NCBI GenBank assembly: GCA_963977405.1
Contig: CAXBOY010000019.1
Coordinates: 1 to 36,323, forward strand
Length of the DNA stretch: 36,323 nucleotides
Source of the DNA: UBA5078 sp963977405
GTDB lineage: Bacteria; Pseudomonadota; Gammaproteobacteria; Pseudomonadales; Pseudohongiellaceae
Reading direction: 5' to 3'
Shown: positions 17,127 to 25,653 of the stretch, in pieces
Position numbering within the stretch: the first letter of the stretch is position 1
Layout of the letters: each line of letters starts with the position of its first letter
The notes under the pieces: generated by a model
The model's input: the letters and a program-made list of their open reading frames with translations, nothing else
What the model was told of the DNA's origin: nothing
The model's database searches: none
Translations under genes and position numbers: made by a program

Positions 17127-17786
17127 ATGGCCTTGGCAATTTTCGATCTCGACAATACCCTGCTCGGCGGCGATAGCGATCACGCCTTCGGCGATTTTCT
17201 AATCAGCGAGGGACTAGTCGATCCAATCACCCATAAAGCCCGCAACGATGCGTTTTACCAACAGTATAAACTTGGCGCACTGGATATGGCTGCCTATACC
17301 GAGTTTGCCATTGCCGCCGTCGCGGGCCTACCTCGCGGGCAACGCGATGCCCTACACGCAAGGTTCATGGCGGGTTTCGTTGAGCCAATGATGCTGCCTG
17401 CGGCTTTAGATCTGCTAAAGCAGCATCGCGATGCCGGCGATTATTGCCTGATCATGACCGCAACCAACCGCTACGTAACCGAACCAATCGCCCAGCGCCT
17501 TGGCGTGGACGACTTGATCGCGACCGAGCTAGAACTCGAAGATGATCTTTTCACCGGGAAAGTGGCTGGCATAGCGAATTTTCAAGCAGGGAAGGTACGC
17601 AATCTCGAGCTGTGGTTGGCTCAGCATGAAGGCGAGTTAAGCATGGAGAACAGCGTGTTCTACAGCGACTCATTTAACGATCTGCCCTTGCTGGAGATCG
17701 CCACGCGGGCCGTAGCAGTCGACCCTGACGACACCCTGCGCAAAATCGCGCAGGAACGCAATTGGGAGATCCTTAGCCTTCGCTAA
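17127..17786 (+). CDS. HAD-IB family phosphatase (SerB/HisN-like)
   Basis: 219 residues of the HAD superfamily, subfamily IB. Motif I is IFDLDNTL with catalytic Asp7 and Asp9; motif II is LIMTAT with its Thr; motif III/IV is YSDSFNDLPLLE with metal-binding Asp. An alpha-helical cap lies between motifs I and II (about residues 15-85). The substrate is a small phosphate ester. The gene next to rppH-ptsP in Pseudomonas aeruginosa (PA0335) has, as I recall, been reported as a histidinol-phosphate phosphatase; the same role is plausible here but unproven. It ends 3 bp from the convergent ACT-domain gene. Confidence 0.85.
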   Translation: MALAIFDLDNTLLGGDSDHAFGDFLISEGLVDPITHKARNDAFYQQYKLGALDMAAYTEFAIAAVAGLPRGQRDALHARFMAGFVEPMMLPAALDLLKQHRDAGDYCLIMTATNRYVTEPIAQRLGVDDLIATELELEDDLFTGKVAGIANFQAGKVRNLELWLAQHEGELSMENSVFYSDSFNDLPLLEIATRAVAVDPDDTLRKIAQERNWEILSLR

Positions 17787-17789
17787 GGA

Positions 17790-18311
17790 TCACTCCATAG
17801 TGGCTAGATTGATCTCAACAATCAAATCGTCTGCCAGTTGCTCCAGCTGAGACTGCAGGGTATCAATACTCAACTGCACAGGCACCTTGAGTACCGCCTG
17901 CGCATTGAACAGAGCCTCACCCGACATTGGCGCAGTGCTGAGGTGTGAGCTGAGCTCCTCCACATTGACATGCTGCGCCGCTAGCGCGCGTGAGATCTCC
18001 TTAACAATACCCGGCCTGTCATTGCCAACAAGGGTCAGGCGCAAGGTTCGCTGCCTGCTTTCGGGCTCACCCACACTGACTTTTTCGACAACTAATTTGA
18101 GAATAGAGGAGAGACTCTGCAAGTCTTTCACAAGCGCATCGGCTTGCGCGTCGTCTACACTGACGCGCAAGATTCCAGCAAATTTGCCAGCAAGATGAGA
18201 CATATTGCTCTCTAGCCAATTGCCAGAATGACGCGAAATCGTATCCGATAGGCGCTCGACTAGCCCGGGCTTATCGTCGCCAATGATGGTCAATACCAGA
18301 TAACTTGCCAC
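17790..18311 (-). CDS. Tandem-ACT regulator, GcvR-like
   Basis: 173 residues consisting of two ACT domains: residues about 3-80 (LVLTIIGDDKPGLVERLSDTI) and about 90-170 (LRLTLVGNDRPGIVKEISRAL). ACT pairs of this form bind amino acids, typically glycine or serine, at the domain interface. E. coli GcvR, the antagonist of the activator GcvA, has this architecture, and the gcvTHP operon lies 16 kb away in this window. No gcvA-like gene is adjacent, so the regulatory partner is not identified. GTG at 18311 has GGGAGAG about 6 nt upstream. It follows the sulfite-oxidase-family gene by 49 bp on the same strand. Confidence 0.8.
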   Translation of the reverse strand: MASYLVLTIIGDDKPGLVERLSDTISRHSGNWLESNMSHLAGKFAGILRVSVDDAQADALVKDLQSLSSILKLVVEKVSVGEPESRQRTLRLTLVGNDRPGIVKEISRALAAQHVNVEELSSHLSTAPMSGEALFNAQAVLKVPVQLSIDTLQSQLEQLADDLIVEINLATME

Positions 18312-18360
18312 TTCTTACTCTCCCTTAATACTCGTCCTACTTGCACGCCATAAAAGTGCT

Positions 18361-19539
18361 TTAGGCACCTATGTTGATAGTGCGAGGGAACTGTCCAAAC
18401 TCTTCCCAATAGCTCACGCGTTCCGGCAACTGATCTTGTGGCAGCTGTACTTTGCCATTGATGTCGGTAACTCGTGACACGATGCTATGCTCGCCAGGCT
18501 GAGCATCCTTCCAATCGAACTGGAATAATTTCCACGTGAACTGCGAGGCAGCCGGATCGATCATTGCCTGCTGCCAAGGACCGTTGTCGATCTTCACTTC
18601 GACACTGCGAATCGGCGTGCCATCATTAAGGACGAAACCTGTCACCTTGTGATCCGCGCCGCTCTTAGTGACACGCACTACGACCGACTTGAGGTTCATC
18701 TTCGTTACCGAATTTTCTACCCAGCGTTCCTGCCCGCCAACTTCTTCACGCTTGAGCGTCACGTAGTCACGGCCCATGAAGCGGCCCATATAACGCGTAT
18801 CTTGAACATGAATCTGGGTTAACCATTTCACGTTCGCAACACCGTACCAACCCGGTATCAGGAGACGCACGGGCTTGCCATGGAAGTGCGGGAGCGGCTC
18901 GCCATTCATCTCGAAGGCCAGCATATTATTCTCGTTGAGCGCGTCCTCTAAGGACAAGCTGCGAGCAAACGCGGTCTGCACGGTGCGCCCACGCAGCTCC
19001 TCTTCGCCGATATCGGCGCCGAAGAATACAATCTCTTTGCCCTCAGGTTTGATGCCTGCCTCCATCAGAATGTCGCGCAGACTCACACCGCGCCAAGAGG
19101 CATTACCTACTAGGCCGTGGAATAGGCGGGCGCCATTGCCCCCACACTCAAAGCCCACATCCTTCTCAATTGTCTGGCGTGCGCGTAGTTGATCGAGAGA
19201 GAACGTTAAGGGGCGATCTACAAGCCCAGTCACGCGCAACTGATAGCTGGCATTGTCGACTTCTGGTTGGCCGTAGTGTTGAACGAGGTAGAAATCGTCA
19301 TTAGAAGTGTAGTGACTATCGATCTTGCTGGTGTCTTGGTAATGAGTAGAGCCCGGGCGCACCGGCAGCACACGGAAGGTATCCGGGACGTCGGAGAAGG
19401 GCACTTCAACCTCGCCTTGGGCAAGGGCAGGCATTAGCCAGCTCGGGAATGCGCTCACGCCTAAGGCTAAGGCGCTAGTGCCCATAGCACTCTTGAGCAG
19501 TTTTCTTCTCTCTGGATTCTCTGGATTCTCCGAATTCAT
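18361..19539 (-). CDS. TAT-exported sulfite-oxidase-family molybdopterin enzyme (SoxC/SorA-like)
   Basis: 392 residues. The N-terminus carries a twin-arginine signal (ERRKLLKSAMG, then a hydrophobic segment to ALAQ at about 41), so the protein is folded with cofactor before export to the periplasm. The molybdenum-cofactor domain has the ligand Cys132 in GFECGGNGARLF and the typical GWYGVANVKWLTQIHV. The C-terminal Mo-co dimerisation domain (about 285-385) follows. Family members oxidise sulfite (SorA) or act in thiosulfate oxidation (SoxC). Both usually need a cytochrome c partner; none is next to it. The exact substrate is open; sulfite dehydrogenase is the best guess. Confidence 0.85.
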   Translation of the reverse strand: MNSENPENPERRKLLKSAMGTSALALGVSAFPSWLMPALAQGEVEVPFSDVPDTFRVLPVRPGSTHYQDTSKIDSHYTSNDDFYLVQHYGQPEVDNASYQLRVTGLVDRPLTFSLDQLRARQTIEKDVGFECGGNGARLFHGLVGNASWRGVSLRDILMEAGIKPEGKEIVFFGADIGEEELRGRTVQTAFARSLSLEDALNENNMLAFEMNGEPLPHFHGKPVRLLIPGWYGVANVKWLTQIHVQDTRYMGRFMGRDYVTLKREEVGGQERWVENSVTKMNLKSVVVRVTKSGADHKVTGFVLNDGTPIRSVEVKIDNGPWQQAMIDPAASQFTWKLFQFDWKDAQPGEHSIVSRVTDINGKVQLPQDQLPERVSYWEEFGQFPRTINIGA

Positions 19540-19786
19540 CGGCTCACCTCATTTTGTTTTTGTTGGTTGACGATTGCGTCACAGCGCAGCTGACGATACC
19601 ACAGGGCTGAATTCTTGCCTATATCGCTATTTCGCTTCGCTCTGCCGTATTTCCGATTCTCTAAATGAGCGAGCTCTTGCGCCGCGCTGGACTTAGCCCC
19701 TCAAATTTGGAAAGATCAGGCGACTGCCTAGATACAAACGTACACCAAAAATTACAAGCACATGGACGTTCGACTGGGGAATGAGA

Positions 19787-21028
19787 ATGAGAAAACTCTT
19801 AACGCGTAGCTTTTGCACGCTTCTTTGTTGCAGCTTTGCTCTTAGTGCGGGCGCTCAAGACAGCATACGAATCGCCTATATCGACCCACTCTCCGGTGCG
19901 TTCTCCGCTACCGGTTATAACGGCCTAGCCCAATTCCAGTTTGCGGTAGAGGAACTGGTCAATAGCAAAGGCGGCGTGCTCGGTGGCAAGCGCTTAGAGA
20001 TCGTGGCATACGACAATAAAGCCAGCGCACAGGAATCCCAGATTCAACTGCGCCGCGCTATCAGCGAAGGCATTCAGTACATCGCCCAGGGCAATAGTTC
20101 TGCCGTCGCCGGCGTGCTTACCGATGCAATCCGCCGTCACAATCAGCGAAATCCGGACCAACGCCTTCTGCTGCTCAATTTCGCGGCAGTCGACCCCGCC
20201 CTCACCAACGAGAATTGTAGTTTTTGGCATTTTCGCTTCGATGCGCACGCGGATATCAAAATGCAGGCCCTTACCGACATGATTGCCCAGCGCGAGGACA
20301 TCAAGCGCATCTATATCATCGGGCAGGATTACTCTTTCGGTCAGGCGGTAGCAGACTCCGCCGTGGGCCAGTTGTTGGCCAAGCGTCCCGACATTGAAAT
20401 TGTCGGTAATGAGTTGCATCCGATGGAAACGGTGAAGGACTTCACTCCCTACGTGACCAAGATCGTCTCAGCCAAGCCCGATGCGATCATTACCGGCAAC
20501 TGGGGCGCGGATATGGTGAGCCTTGCCCGTGCGATTACCGATGCTGGCATCACGGTTCCGGTGTACACCTATTACGCGGCATACGACGGCATTACCGCGA
20601 CCTTAGGGGCATCAGGCAAGGATCAATTCCGCATGGTACACGAGGGACATTTCAATCCACCGCCCACGCAGGCTTATGCTGAGTATGTGCGCACGTTCAA
20701 AGCCAAGCACCCAGAACAAGATATAAGCTACCCTCGTATCATCAATACCGTGCAAATGCTCACTAAGGCGATAGAGCAAGCGGGCTCTGCAGACCCAATG
20801 GCTGTTGCCTACGCCTTAGAGAACATGGAGTTCACCAGTATCGGCGGAGAACGCTTGATGATGCGGGCTGCAGATCACCAGCTATTCCAACCCATTCAGA
20901 TATCAGTGCATACGAACGAAGGCATAGAGTTCGACGGGGACAACTCAAGCTACGGCTTATTAACCGAGGTGAGCATCCCCATGGAGAACACCATGCTTCC
21001 AACGAGTTGCGAAATGCGGCGGCCCTAG
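19787..21028 (+). CDS. Branched-chain amino-acid-type ABC substrate-binding protein (orphan)
   Basis: 413 residues. A signal peptide (about residues 1-23, hydrophobic LLTRSFCTLLCCSFALSAGAQ) is followed by a type I periplasmic-binding fold of the LivK family: IRIAYIDPLSGAFSATG, VYTYYAAYDGIT and the late YAYALENME-type helix. Such proteins deliver amino acids, amides, urea or aromatic acids to an ABC permease. No permease or ATPase genes are adjacent, so the ligand and partner are unknown. ATG at 19787 is chosen because GGGGA (19776-19780) lies 6 nt upstream; the ATG at 19781 touches that sequence. The cyclase-like gene follows after 63 bp. Confidence 0.82.
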   Translation: MRKLLTRSFCTLLCCSFALSAGAQDSIRIAYIDPLSGAFSATGYNGLAQFQFAVEELVNSKGGVLGGKRLEIVAYDNKASAQESQIQLRRAISEGIQYIAQGNSSAVAGVLTDAIRRHNQRNPDQRLLLLNFAAVDPALTNENCSFWHFRFDAHADIKMQALTDMIAQREDIKRIYIIGQDYSFGQAVADSAVGQLLAKRPDIEIVGNELHPMETVKDFTPYVTKIVSAKPDAIITGNWGADMVSLARAITDAGITVPVYTYYAAYDGITATLGASGKDQFRMVHEGHFNPPPTQAYAEYVRTFKAKHPEQDISYPRIINTVQMLTKAIEQAGSADPMAVAYALENMEFTSIGGERLMMRAADHQLFQPIQISVHTNEGIEFDGDNSSYGLLTEVSIPMENTMLPTSCEMRRP

Positions 21029-21055
21029 CATTAGGCGTGGCCGTTTGCGTGAATA

Positions 21056-21068
21056 TGAATATAATTCA
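21056..21068. promoter_or_regulatory. TGAAT-ATA-ATTCA palindrome
   Basis: A 13-bp inverted repeat in the 63-bp gap before the cyclase-like gene. It resembles an ARG box but with a 3-bp instead of a 4-bp spacer, and sits where a regulator could act. Evidence is limited to the symmetry. Confidence 0.25.
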
Positions 21069-21091
21069 TTCTTTTACTACGGCCGGCCAAT

Positions 21092-23386
21092 GTGACAGAG
21101 ACTAATACGACATCCCTATCAGTAGGAAATGACACGCTCGTCGTGCTGCCTCCCCTGCACATCGACATCGCAGACCTGCGCCGCGGCGTCGATAACTACC
21201 ATGTCGACGTGAGATTGAGCCCGAAATTCGCCGGCGATGTTCGCCGCGTTGCCACAATACTGTTGCAACGCGCAATCTCACAGAACCCCCAAGCCCTCGA
21301 CAACAACATCTTCAACCCCCTGCGGGCCAGTTATCTCGATGTGATGACACACCTCATTCATCGAGTGAAGACCAATCTCAATGCAGATAGCGTGAAACTC
21401 TTAGAGTTCGCCCTCCTAAAGCATATTTTGACCACCACACAGGGCCTACTCGATACCACCATAGACGAGTTGAAGCAGAGCTCGTCCGAGTCTCAGGAGC
21501 GCTCCTCGGCAAATACGCTTAGTACCAATCAGCGCCTGTTTTGGTTACAACGTCAATACGATGCAATTCTGATGAATGTGAACCATCAGATCTTTGCGCA
21601 GCTGGAACGAGTAGAGACACGACAGCTGCGGGATGTTCGCCTTCAATATCTCACTTTGCAGCATCATGATGCGCTAGACCTACGCTTAAACCCGATGTTG
21701 TTCAGTAGCGACCCAAGCGCCAATGCCTTCCTCATCGAGCAATATCGACTCTGGGGAGGCGACACAGAGGATGCTGGCTTCAACGCGTTAAACGCTAGCA
21801 TCGAGAAGTCCCTAAGTGAGCAGTTGACTCAAGAACCCGAGAGTCCGTTACTCGCGCAAGCCAACGGCACCCCCGAGCTCTACGACGATCTTGGCGGTCT
21901 CTTTCAAACCCAGAAATTCATGGGCATGGCGATCGACTCTAAGAACATTCTTAGTGAAGAATTCTCATGGCTGGACACTCCAGAGAACCTAGTGCTGCTG
22001 TTCAACATCGAAAAACGCCAAGAGGCGTTGCTCGATATTCGCAAGGAATCGGGGTTCGGGGCATGGTGGAAGGCGCGCAAGGAATTGAAGACGCGCAAGA
22101 AAGTATTGGAGAGCCTTTACAAAGATCTTCATAAACGTGGCGTATTCACACTGCTAGTCGCCTCGGCACATGTCAAACGCCTGTGGTCGCCCGTCTTGGC
22201 CGAACAGACCGAAGGCAAACTGCTTTGTCAGTACTTTAGTGGCCAGATTGACCTTAAGAAACTACAAAGCCGATCCCAGAGCAGCAAGCCTTTTACCGAT
22301 GCCCAGCTCAAGCAGTTCAGCAGCGCTATTGCACAAATCAAGCTCGATACTGGCCCTCACAAACTCGAAAGTACCTTGGAGATTTTGCAGGATATAAGCC
22401 GGTTCCGGCGCCACTTAAAATATTACCGCCTAGCCCATCGCGCATTCAATCGCCTGCGCATTCTTAAAAAAGAAGAGGAACTCAAGCTTTCGGGCGAAGC
22501 TGGTACACTTTACGCTCTGCTCACCGCCAACGAGCATCAGGACGACGAAGACCGTATTGTCCATCACTGCGTTCTGAAAGCGGATGTGCGAGGCTCCACC
22601 ACTGTTACTGAGGAACTTCAGAGTAAATCCCTCAACCCTGCCTCCTATTTTAGCCTGCGCTTCTTTAGCCCCATTAATAGTCTCTTGAGTCAGTACGGCG
22701 CCAACAAGGTATTTATCGAAGGCGATGCCGTCATACTCAGCCTACTCGAACACGAGAAGAGTCCGCAGCAGTGGTTCTCTGTCGCCCGTGCCTGCGGCCT
22801 AGCCAAGGCGATGCTCAACGTAATTCATGCCAACAACCGCCATTCGGAGCAGATGGGGCTGCCCAAACTCGAGCTTGGCATCGGGCTGTGTTTTGCCGAT
22901 TCTGCGCCTCTGTATCTGTACGATGAAGACAAACCAATAATGATCTCGGGTGCCATTGGCAAGGCGGATCGACTCTCATCGTGTACTTGGAAGTTGCGTA
23001 GGCTTATCCAAGGCGGCGTTTTTAATGTCGAGGTTTTTGCCTTAGACAAAGGCGAGAGCGGGCGAGGGGAGAAAGGGCAGAACACAATCCGTTACAACGT
23101 GAACGGAATCTTGCTAGATACCTTTGGCTTCGAGAAGCTTCAGCAAGAGATCATTCTCAAGCGCAAAGTCGTCAAAATCAATGGCAGCCCTACGACCCTT
23201 CATGTCGGCAAATATCCAGATATGTCAGGTAAAAACCATGATCTCGTGATTCGCGAGGCACAGGTAGGGTTATGGCGTGATGACGCACCGGTAGAGGGAC
23301 ACATTTCAGAGGATCGCTTCTATGAAGTGGTGACCAATCGAAAACTCATCTCACAGCTAACCAATCAAGGTCCAGAAAGCCCTTAA
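21092..23386 (+). CDS. Large protein with degenerate class III nucleotidyl cyclase-like C-terminal domain
   Basis: 764 residues with no signal peptide and no membrane segment, so probably cytoplasmic. Residues about 490-680 look like a class III cyclase: LKADVRGST (Asp498 at the first metal-site position), KVFIEGDAVILSL (Asp545 at the second), LELGIGLCFADS, and ISGAIGKADRLSS. In the last motif the position of the transition-state Asn is Gly623 while Arg627 is kept. The first about 490 residues are mostly helical, charged (for example KARKELKTRKKVLESLYKDLHKR near 330) and match no domain I recognise. Activity may be lost or altered. The GTG start at 21092 has no clear ribosome-binding site; an adjacent ATG is followed at once by a stop. 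Confidence 0.65.
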   Translation: MTETNTTSLSVGNDTLVVLPPLHIDIADLRRGVDNYHVDVRLSPKFAGDVRRVATILLQRAISQNPQALDNNIFNPLRASYLDVMTHLIHRVKTNLNADSVKLLEFALLKHILTTTQGLLDTTIDELKQSSSESQERSSANTLSTNQRLFWLQRQYDAILMNVNHQIFAQLERVETRQLRDVRLQYLTLQHHDALDLRLNPMLFSSDPSANAFLIEQYRLWGGDTEDAGFNALNASIEKSLSEQLTQEPESPLLAQANGTPELYDDLGGLFQTQKFMGMAIDSKNILSEEFSWLDTPENLVLLFNIEKRQEALLDIRKESGFGAWWKARKELKTRKKVLESLYKDLHKRGVFTLLVASAHVKRLWSPVLAEQTEGKLLCQYFSGQIDLKKLQSRSQSSKPFTDAQLKQFSSAIAQIKLDTGPHKLESTLEILQDISRFRRHLKYYRLAHRAFNRLRILKKEEELKLSGEAGTLYALLTANEHQDDEDRIVHHCVLKADVRGSTTVTEELQSKSLNPASYFSLRFFSPINSLLSQYGANKVFIEGDAVILSLLEHEKSPQQWFSVARACGLAKAMLNVIHANNRHSEQMGLPKLELGIGLCFADSAPLYLYDEDKPIMISGAIGKADRLSSCTWKLRRLIQGGVFNVEVFALDKGESGRGEKGQNTIRYNVNGILLDTFGFEKLQQEIILKRKVVKINGSPTTLHVGKYPDMSGKNHDLVIREAQVGLWRDDAPVEGHISEDRFYEVVTNRKLISQLTNQGPESP

Positions 23387-23414
23387 GTAGTGCTGATAAC
23401 GAACTGGAATTACT

Positions 23415-24341
23415 ATGCTAGAACTAAAGCACCTTAGGACGATTGTCGCCATTACTGAATATGGAAGCTTAGTATTGGCAGCAGAGAAACTCTTCCTTAC
23501 CCAATCGGCGCTCTCTCATCAACTCAAAGAGATAGAGTCTCGTCTTGGCGTTAGTCTGTTCATTCGTAAATCACGACCGGTGCGCCTTACCGCCGCAGGT
23601 GAGCGACTCCTAGAGACCGCCCGCTCAGTTCTGCCCATTATGACCAGCACCGAGCGCGACATGAAGCGCTTTGCCGGGGGCGAGGCGGGGCGATTGCATA
23701 TCGCCATCGAGTGTCATAGCTGTTTCGATTGGTTAATGCCCGCCATTAACCAGTACCGTAATCATTGGAAGGATGTAGAGGTAGACCTGAGCACCGCGTT
23801 CAACTTCGTACCACTACCGGCTCTGCAGAAAGGGCGACTGGACGTCGTAATCACCTCTGAACCTAAACCGCTCAATGGCATTCACTATGAGCCCTTATTC
23901 CGCTTCGAGATTCTTCTTGCGGTGGCAAACACTCACCCACTGACCCAATTAGAGCGAGTACCTGCTGTTGCCCTACGTAACGAGACCTTAATTACTTATC
24001 CTGTCGATCAAGAACGTTTAGATATCTTCACACAGTTCTTACGACCTGCCGATGTAGAGCCACTCGCAATACGCACGGCAGAGCTAACCCTGATGATGGT
24101 CCAATTGGTGGCGAGTGGGAGAGGAGTATGTGCGCTGCCGAATTGGGCCCTAGCCCCTTACTTGCAAGGCGGGCATATCAGCGCAAAGTCCTTAGGAGAA
24201 ACAGGGCTGTTCTCCACGCTTTACCTAGCTGTGCGTGAAGAGCAGCTCGATACACCCTACGTGCGCGAATTCATCAATATTGCCAAGGAGACCTGTTTCC
24301 AGACTCTCGAGGGAATTAACGTTGTCGCCACACTTCATTAA
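23415..24341 (+). CDS. metR: LysR-type regulator MetR
   Basis: 308 residues. The N-terminal winged helix (1-60) reads LKHLRTIVAITEYGSLVLAA...TQSALSHQLKEIESRLGVSLFIRKSRP, nearly as in E. coli MetR, and the effector domain keeps LHIAIECHSCFDWLMPAI, PALQKGRLDVVITSE and the LITYPVDQERLDIF segment characteristic of MetR. MetR activates methionine-synthesis genes (metE, metH, glyA in enterics) with homocysteine as coregulator. No metE is divergent here. Its target may include metX far upstream, which is inference. The gene ends in a TTAA shared with the convergent slyD stop. Confidence 0.93.
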   Translation: MLELKHLRTIVAITEYGSLVLAAEKLFLTQSALSHQLKEIESRLGVSLFIRKSRPVRLTAAGERLLETARSVLPIMTSTERDMKRFAGGEAGRLHIAIECHSCFDWLMPAINQYRNHWKDVEVDLSTAFNFVPLPALQKGRLDVVITSEPKPLNGIHYEPLFRFEILLAVANTHPLTQLERVPAVALRNETLITYPVDQERLDIFTQFLRPADVEPLAIRTAELTLMMVQLVASGRGVCALPNWALAPYLQGGHISAKSLGETGLFSTLYLAVREEQLDTPYVREFINIAKETCFQTLEGINVVATLH

Positions 24342-24910
24342 TGGTGATGGTGTGCGCCTGGCGCGTGTACATGACGATGCTCAATCTCTTCGGCATTAGC
24401 AGCACGCACCCCGACTATCTCAACCTCATAGTGCAAAGTTCGTCCGGCAAAAGGATGATTGGTGTCGATGTCGACATTGAAACGCCCCGCCTTAACGATT
24501 AGTGCACTGATAACGCCCTGATTAGTCTGCACCCCTACCACCATGCCTGGCGCGAGTTTTTTCTGCGCACTCGTAAGGCGTAAATGCTTGATGGGGACCC
24601 GTTGGAAGGAGTTGGATTGACGCTCACCATAGGCCTGCTCCGGCGCGAGTGTTATGGAAATCTTGTCTCCCACCGTCTTGCCTGCCATCGCAGCCTCTAA
24701 ACCCGATATCACATTCCCATGACCGTGCAAATACCAAAGCGGTTGTTCGGCGCTGGAACTCTCTAGCCAAGGCCCAACCTCACCGGCCTTGTTCACCTCT
24801 GCCAACTTATAGTGAAACGCAACTGCACAGTCATCCGCCACACTCATGGTGGCGGACTCTGCAGGCTTCTTTACCGATTTCTTCGCAGGCTTACTCTCAG
24901 CGTCTGACAT
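24338..24910 (-). CDS. slyD: SlyD-like FKBP-type peptidyl-prolyl isomerase
   Basis: 190 residues. The FKBP domain (about 25-90, with VAFHYKL and the VISGLEAAMAGKTVGDKISITLAPEQAYGER segment) is interrupted by an insert-in-flap domain (about 90-150) as in SlyD, a prolyl isomerase and chaperone that also handles nickel. The C-terminus is His-rich (EEIEHRHVHAPGAHHHH), shorter than the Cys/His tail of E. coli SlyD but suited to metal binding. The first 21 residues are a Lys/Pro/Ala extension not usual in the family. ATG at 24910 has AGAGGA about 8 nt upstream. It shares its stop with metR. Confidence 0.88.
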   Translation of the reverse strand: MSDAESKPAKKSVKKPAESATMSVADDCAVAFHYKLAEVNKAGEVGPWLESSSAEQPLWYLHGHGNVISGLEAAMAGKTVGDKISITLAPEQAYGERQSNSFQRVPIKHLRLTSAQKKLAPGMVVGVQTNQGVISALIVKAGRFNVDIDTNHPFAGRTLHYEVEIVGVRAANAEEIEHRHVHAPGAHHHH

Positions 24911-25314
24911 TGAATCTATCCTCTAATAAATTTGCGGCGAGTTTAGCAAACATACTGCATCCAAAGACAGTTCCTCGCAGTGAACGTAAAAGCTGATTCA
25001 ATATCAGCGAATTCGCTCAAAAATAGTCACGATATTTGGCTATTCCTAAGCTTCTCTTAATCTTCTAAGGCTATATTGACCAAGGTCAAACTAAGGGCTC
25101 GAGACTGCGTACGAGACCTTAGAATGCTGTGCTAACTTGTACTATCACGCCGCCAAGTCAGGCACAACGGGCCATTGAGCAGAATTGGTAGCTCAAAATT
25201 AAATAGCCATAAATGATGTCATGATGATATTATCCAAGATCAAGGAGTGATTCACCCAAGTCGCGCGAATGGCATCTGCGTGCCCCTTTTCCCAAAGAGA
25301 TTAGAAGCATAACA
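24911..25314. other. 404-bp intergenic region between slyD and the HTH gene
   Basis: No coding frame of interest was found. It contains the inverted repeat TTGACC-AA-GGTCAA (25076-25089), which could be an operator for the HTH protein or another regulator, and A/T-rich stretches near 25195-25235 that could hold its promoter. A 20-codon frame from a GTG at 25247 after AAGGA ends before the HTH gene; it has no feature that would make it a gene. Confidence 0.5.
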
Positions 25315-25611
25315 ATGTCCGATTTACAGCTTAAGTTTTCACCCTTAACTATTAGAGTTAAAGAACATATCCGTCGTTTACGCCTAGACGCCGGCCATTC
25401 TATGACTGAAGGTTCAAACCTACTGGGCGTTTCTCGCAAACAACTGGAAGACATCGAAACCACTCGTGATTATGGTTGCCATATCGAGCTAGAGCTCCTG
25501 GCTAAAATCAAAGTGGTCTACAAAGTCTCACTAGACGATCTTCTAGGTGAATTGCCAAGCGATGGTGAATCGGAGTTCTTTATCCGTAAACGTCGCCGCA
25601 ACGCACCGTAA
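25315..25611 (+). CDS. Small helix-turn-helix (XRE-like) protein
   Basis: 98 residues. Residues about 12-75 fit an XRE-type HTH: IRVKEHIRRLRLDAGHSMTEGSNLLGVSRKQLEDIETTRD then a helix LELLAKIKVVYKVSLDDLLGEL, the pattern of a lambda-repressor-like domain with a following dimer helix. The tail is basic (FIRKRRRNA). No toxin, methyltransferase or phage genes adjoin, so it is a stand-alone regulator of unknown targets. The ATG at 25315 has AGAAG about 7 nt upstream. It lies on the same strand as the small gene at 25730 but is separated by a strong palindrome and a new promoter. Confidence 0.78.
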   Translation: MSDLQLKFSPLTIRVKEHIRRLRLDAGHSMTEGSNLLGVSRKQLEDIETTRDYGCHIELELLAKIKVVYKVSLDDLLGELPSDGESEFFIRKRRRNAP

Positions 25612-25653
25612 AGACTCCTTATCTGGATATACCGCTATGTCGGGGCATTCCCT

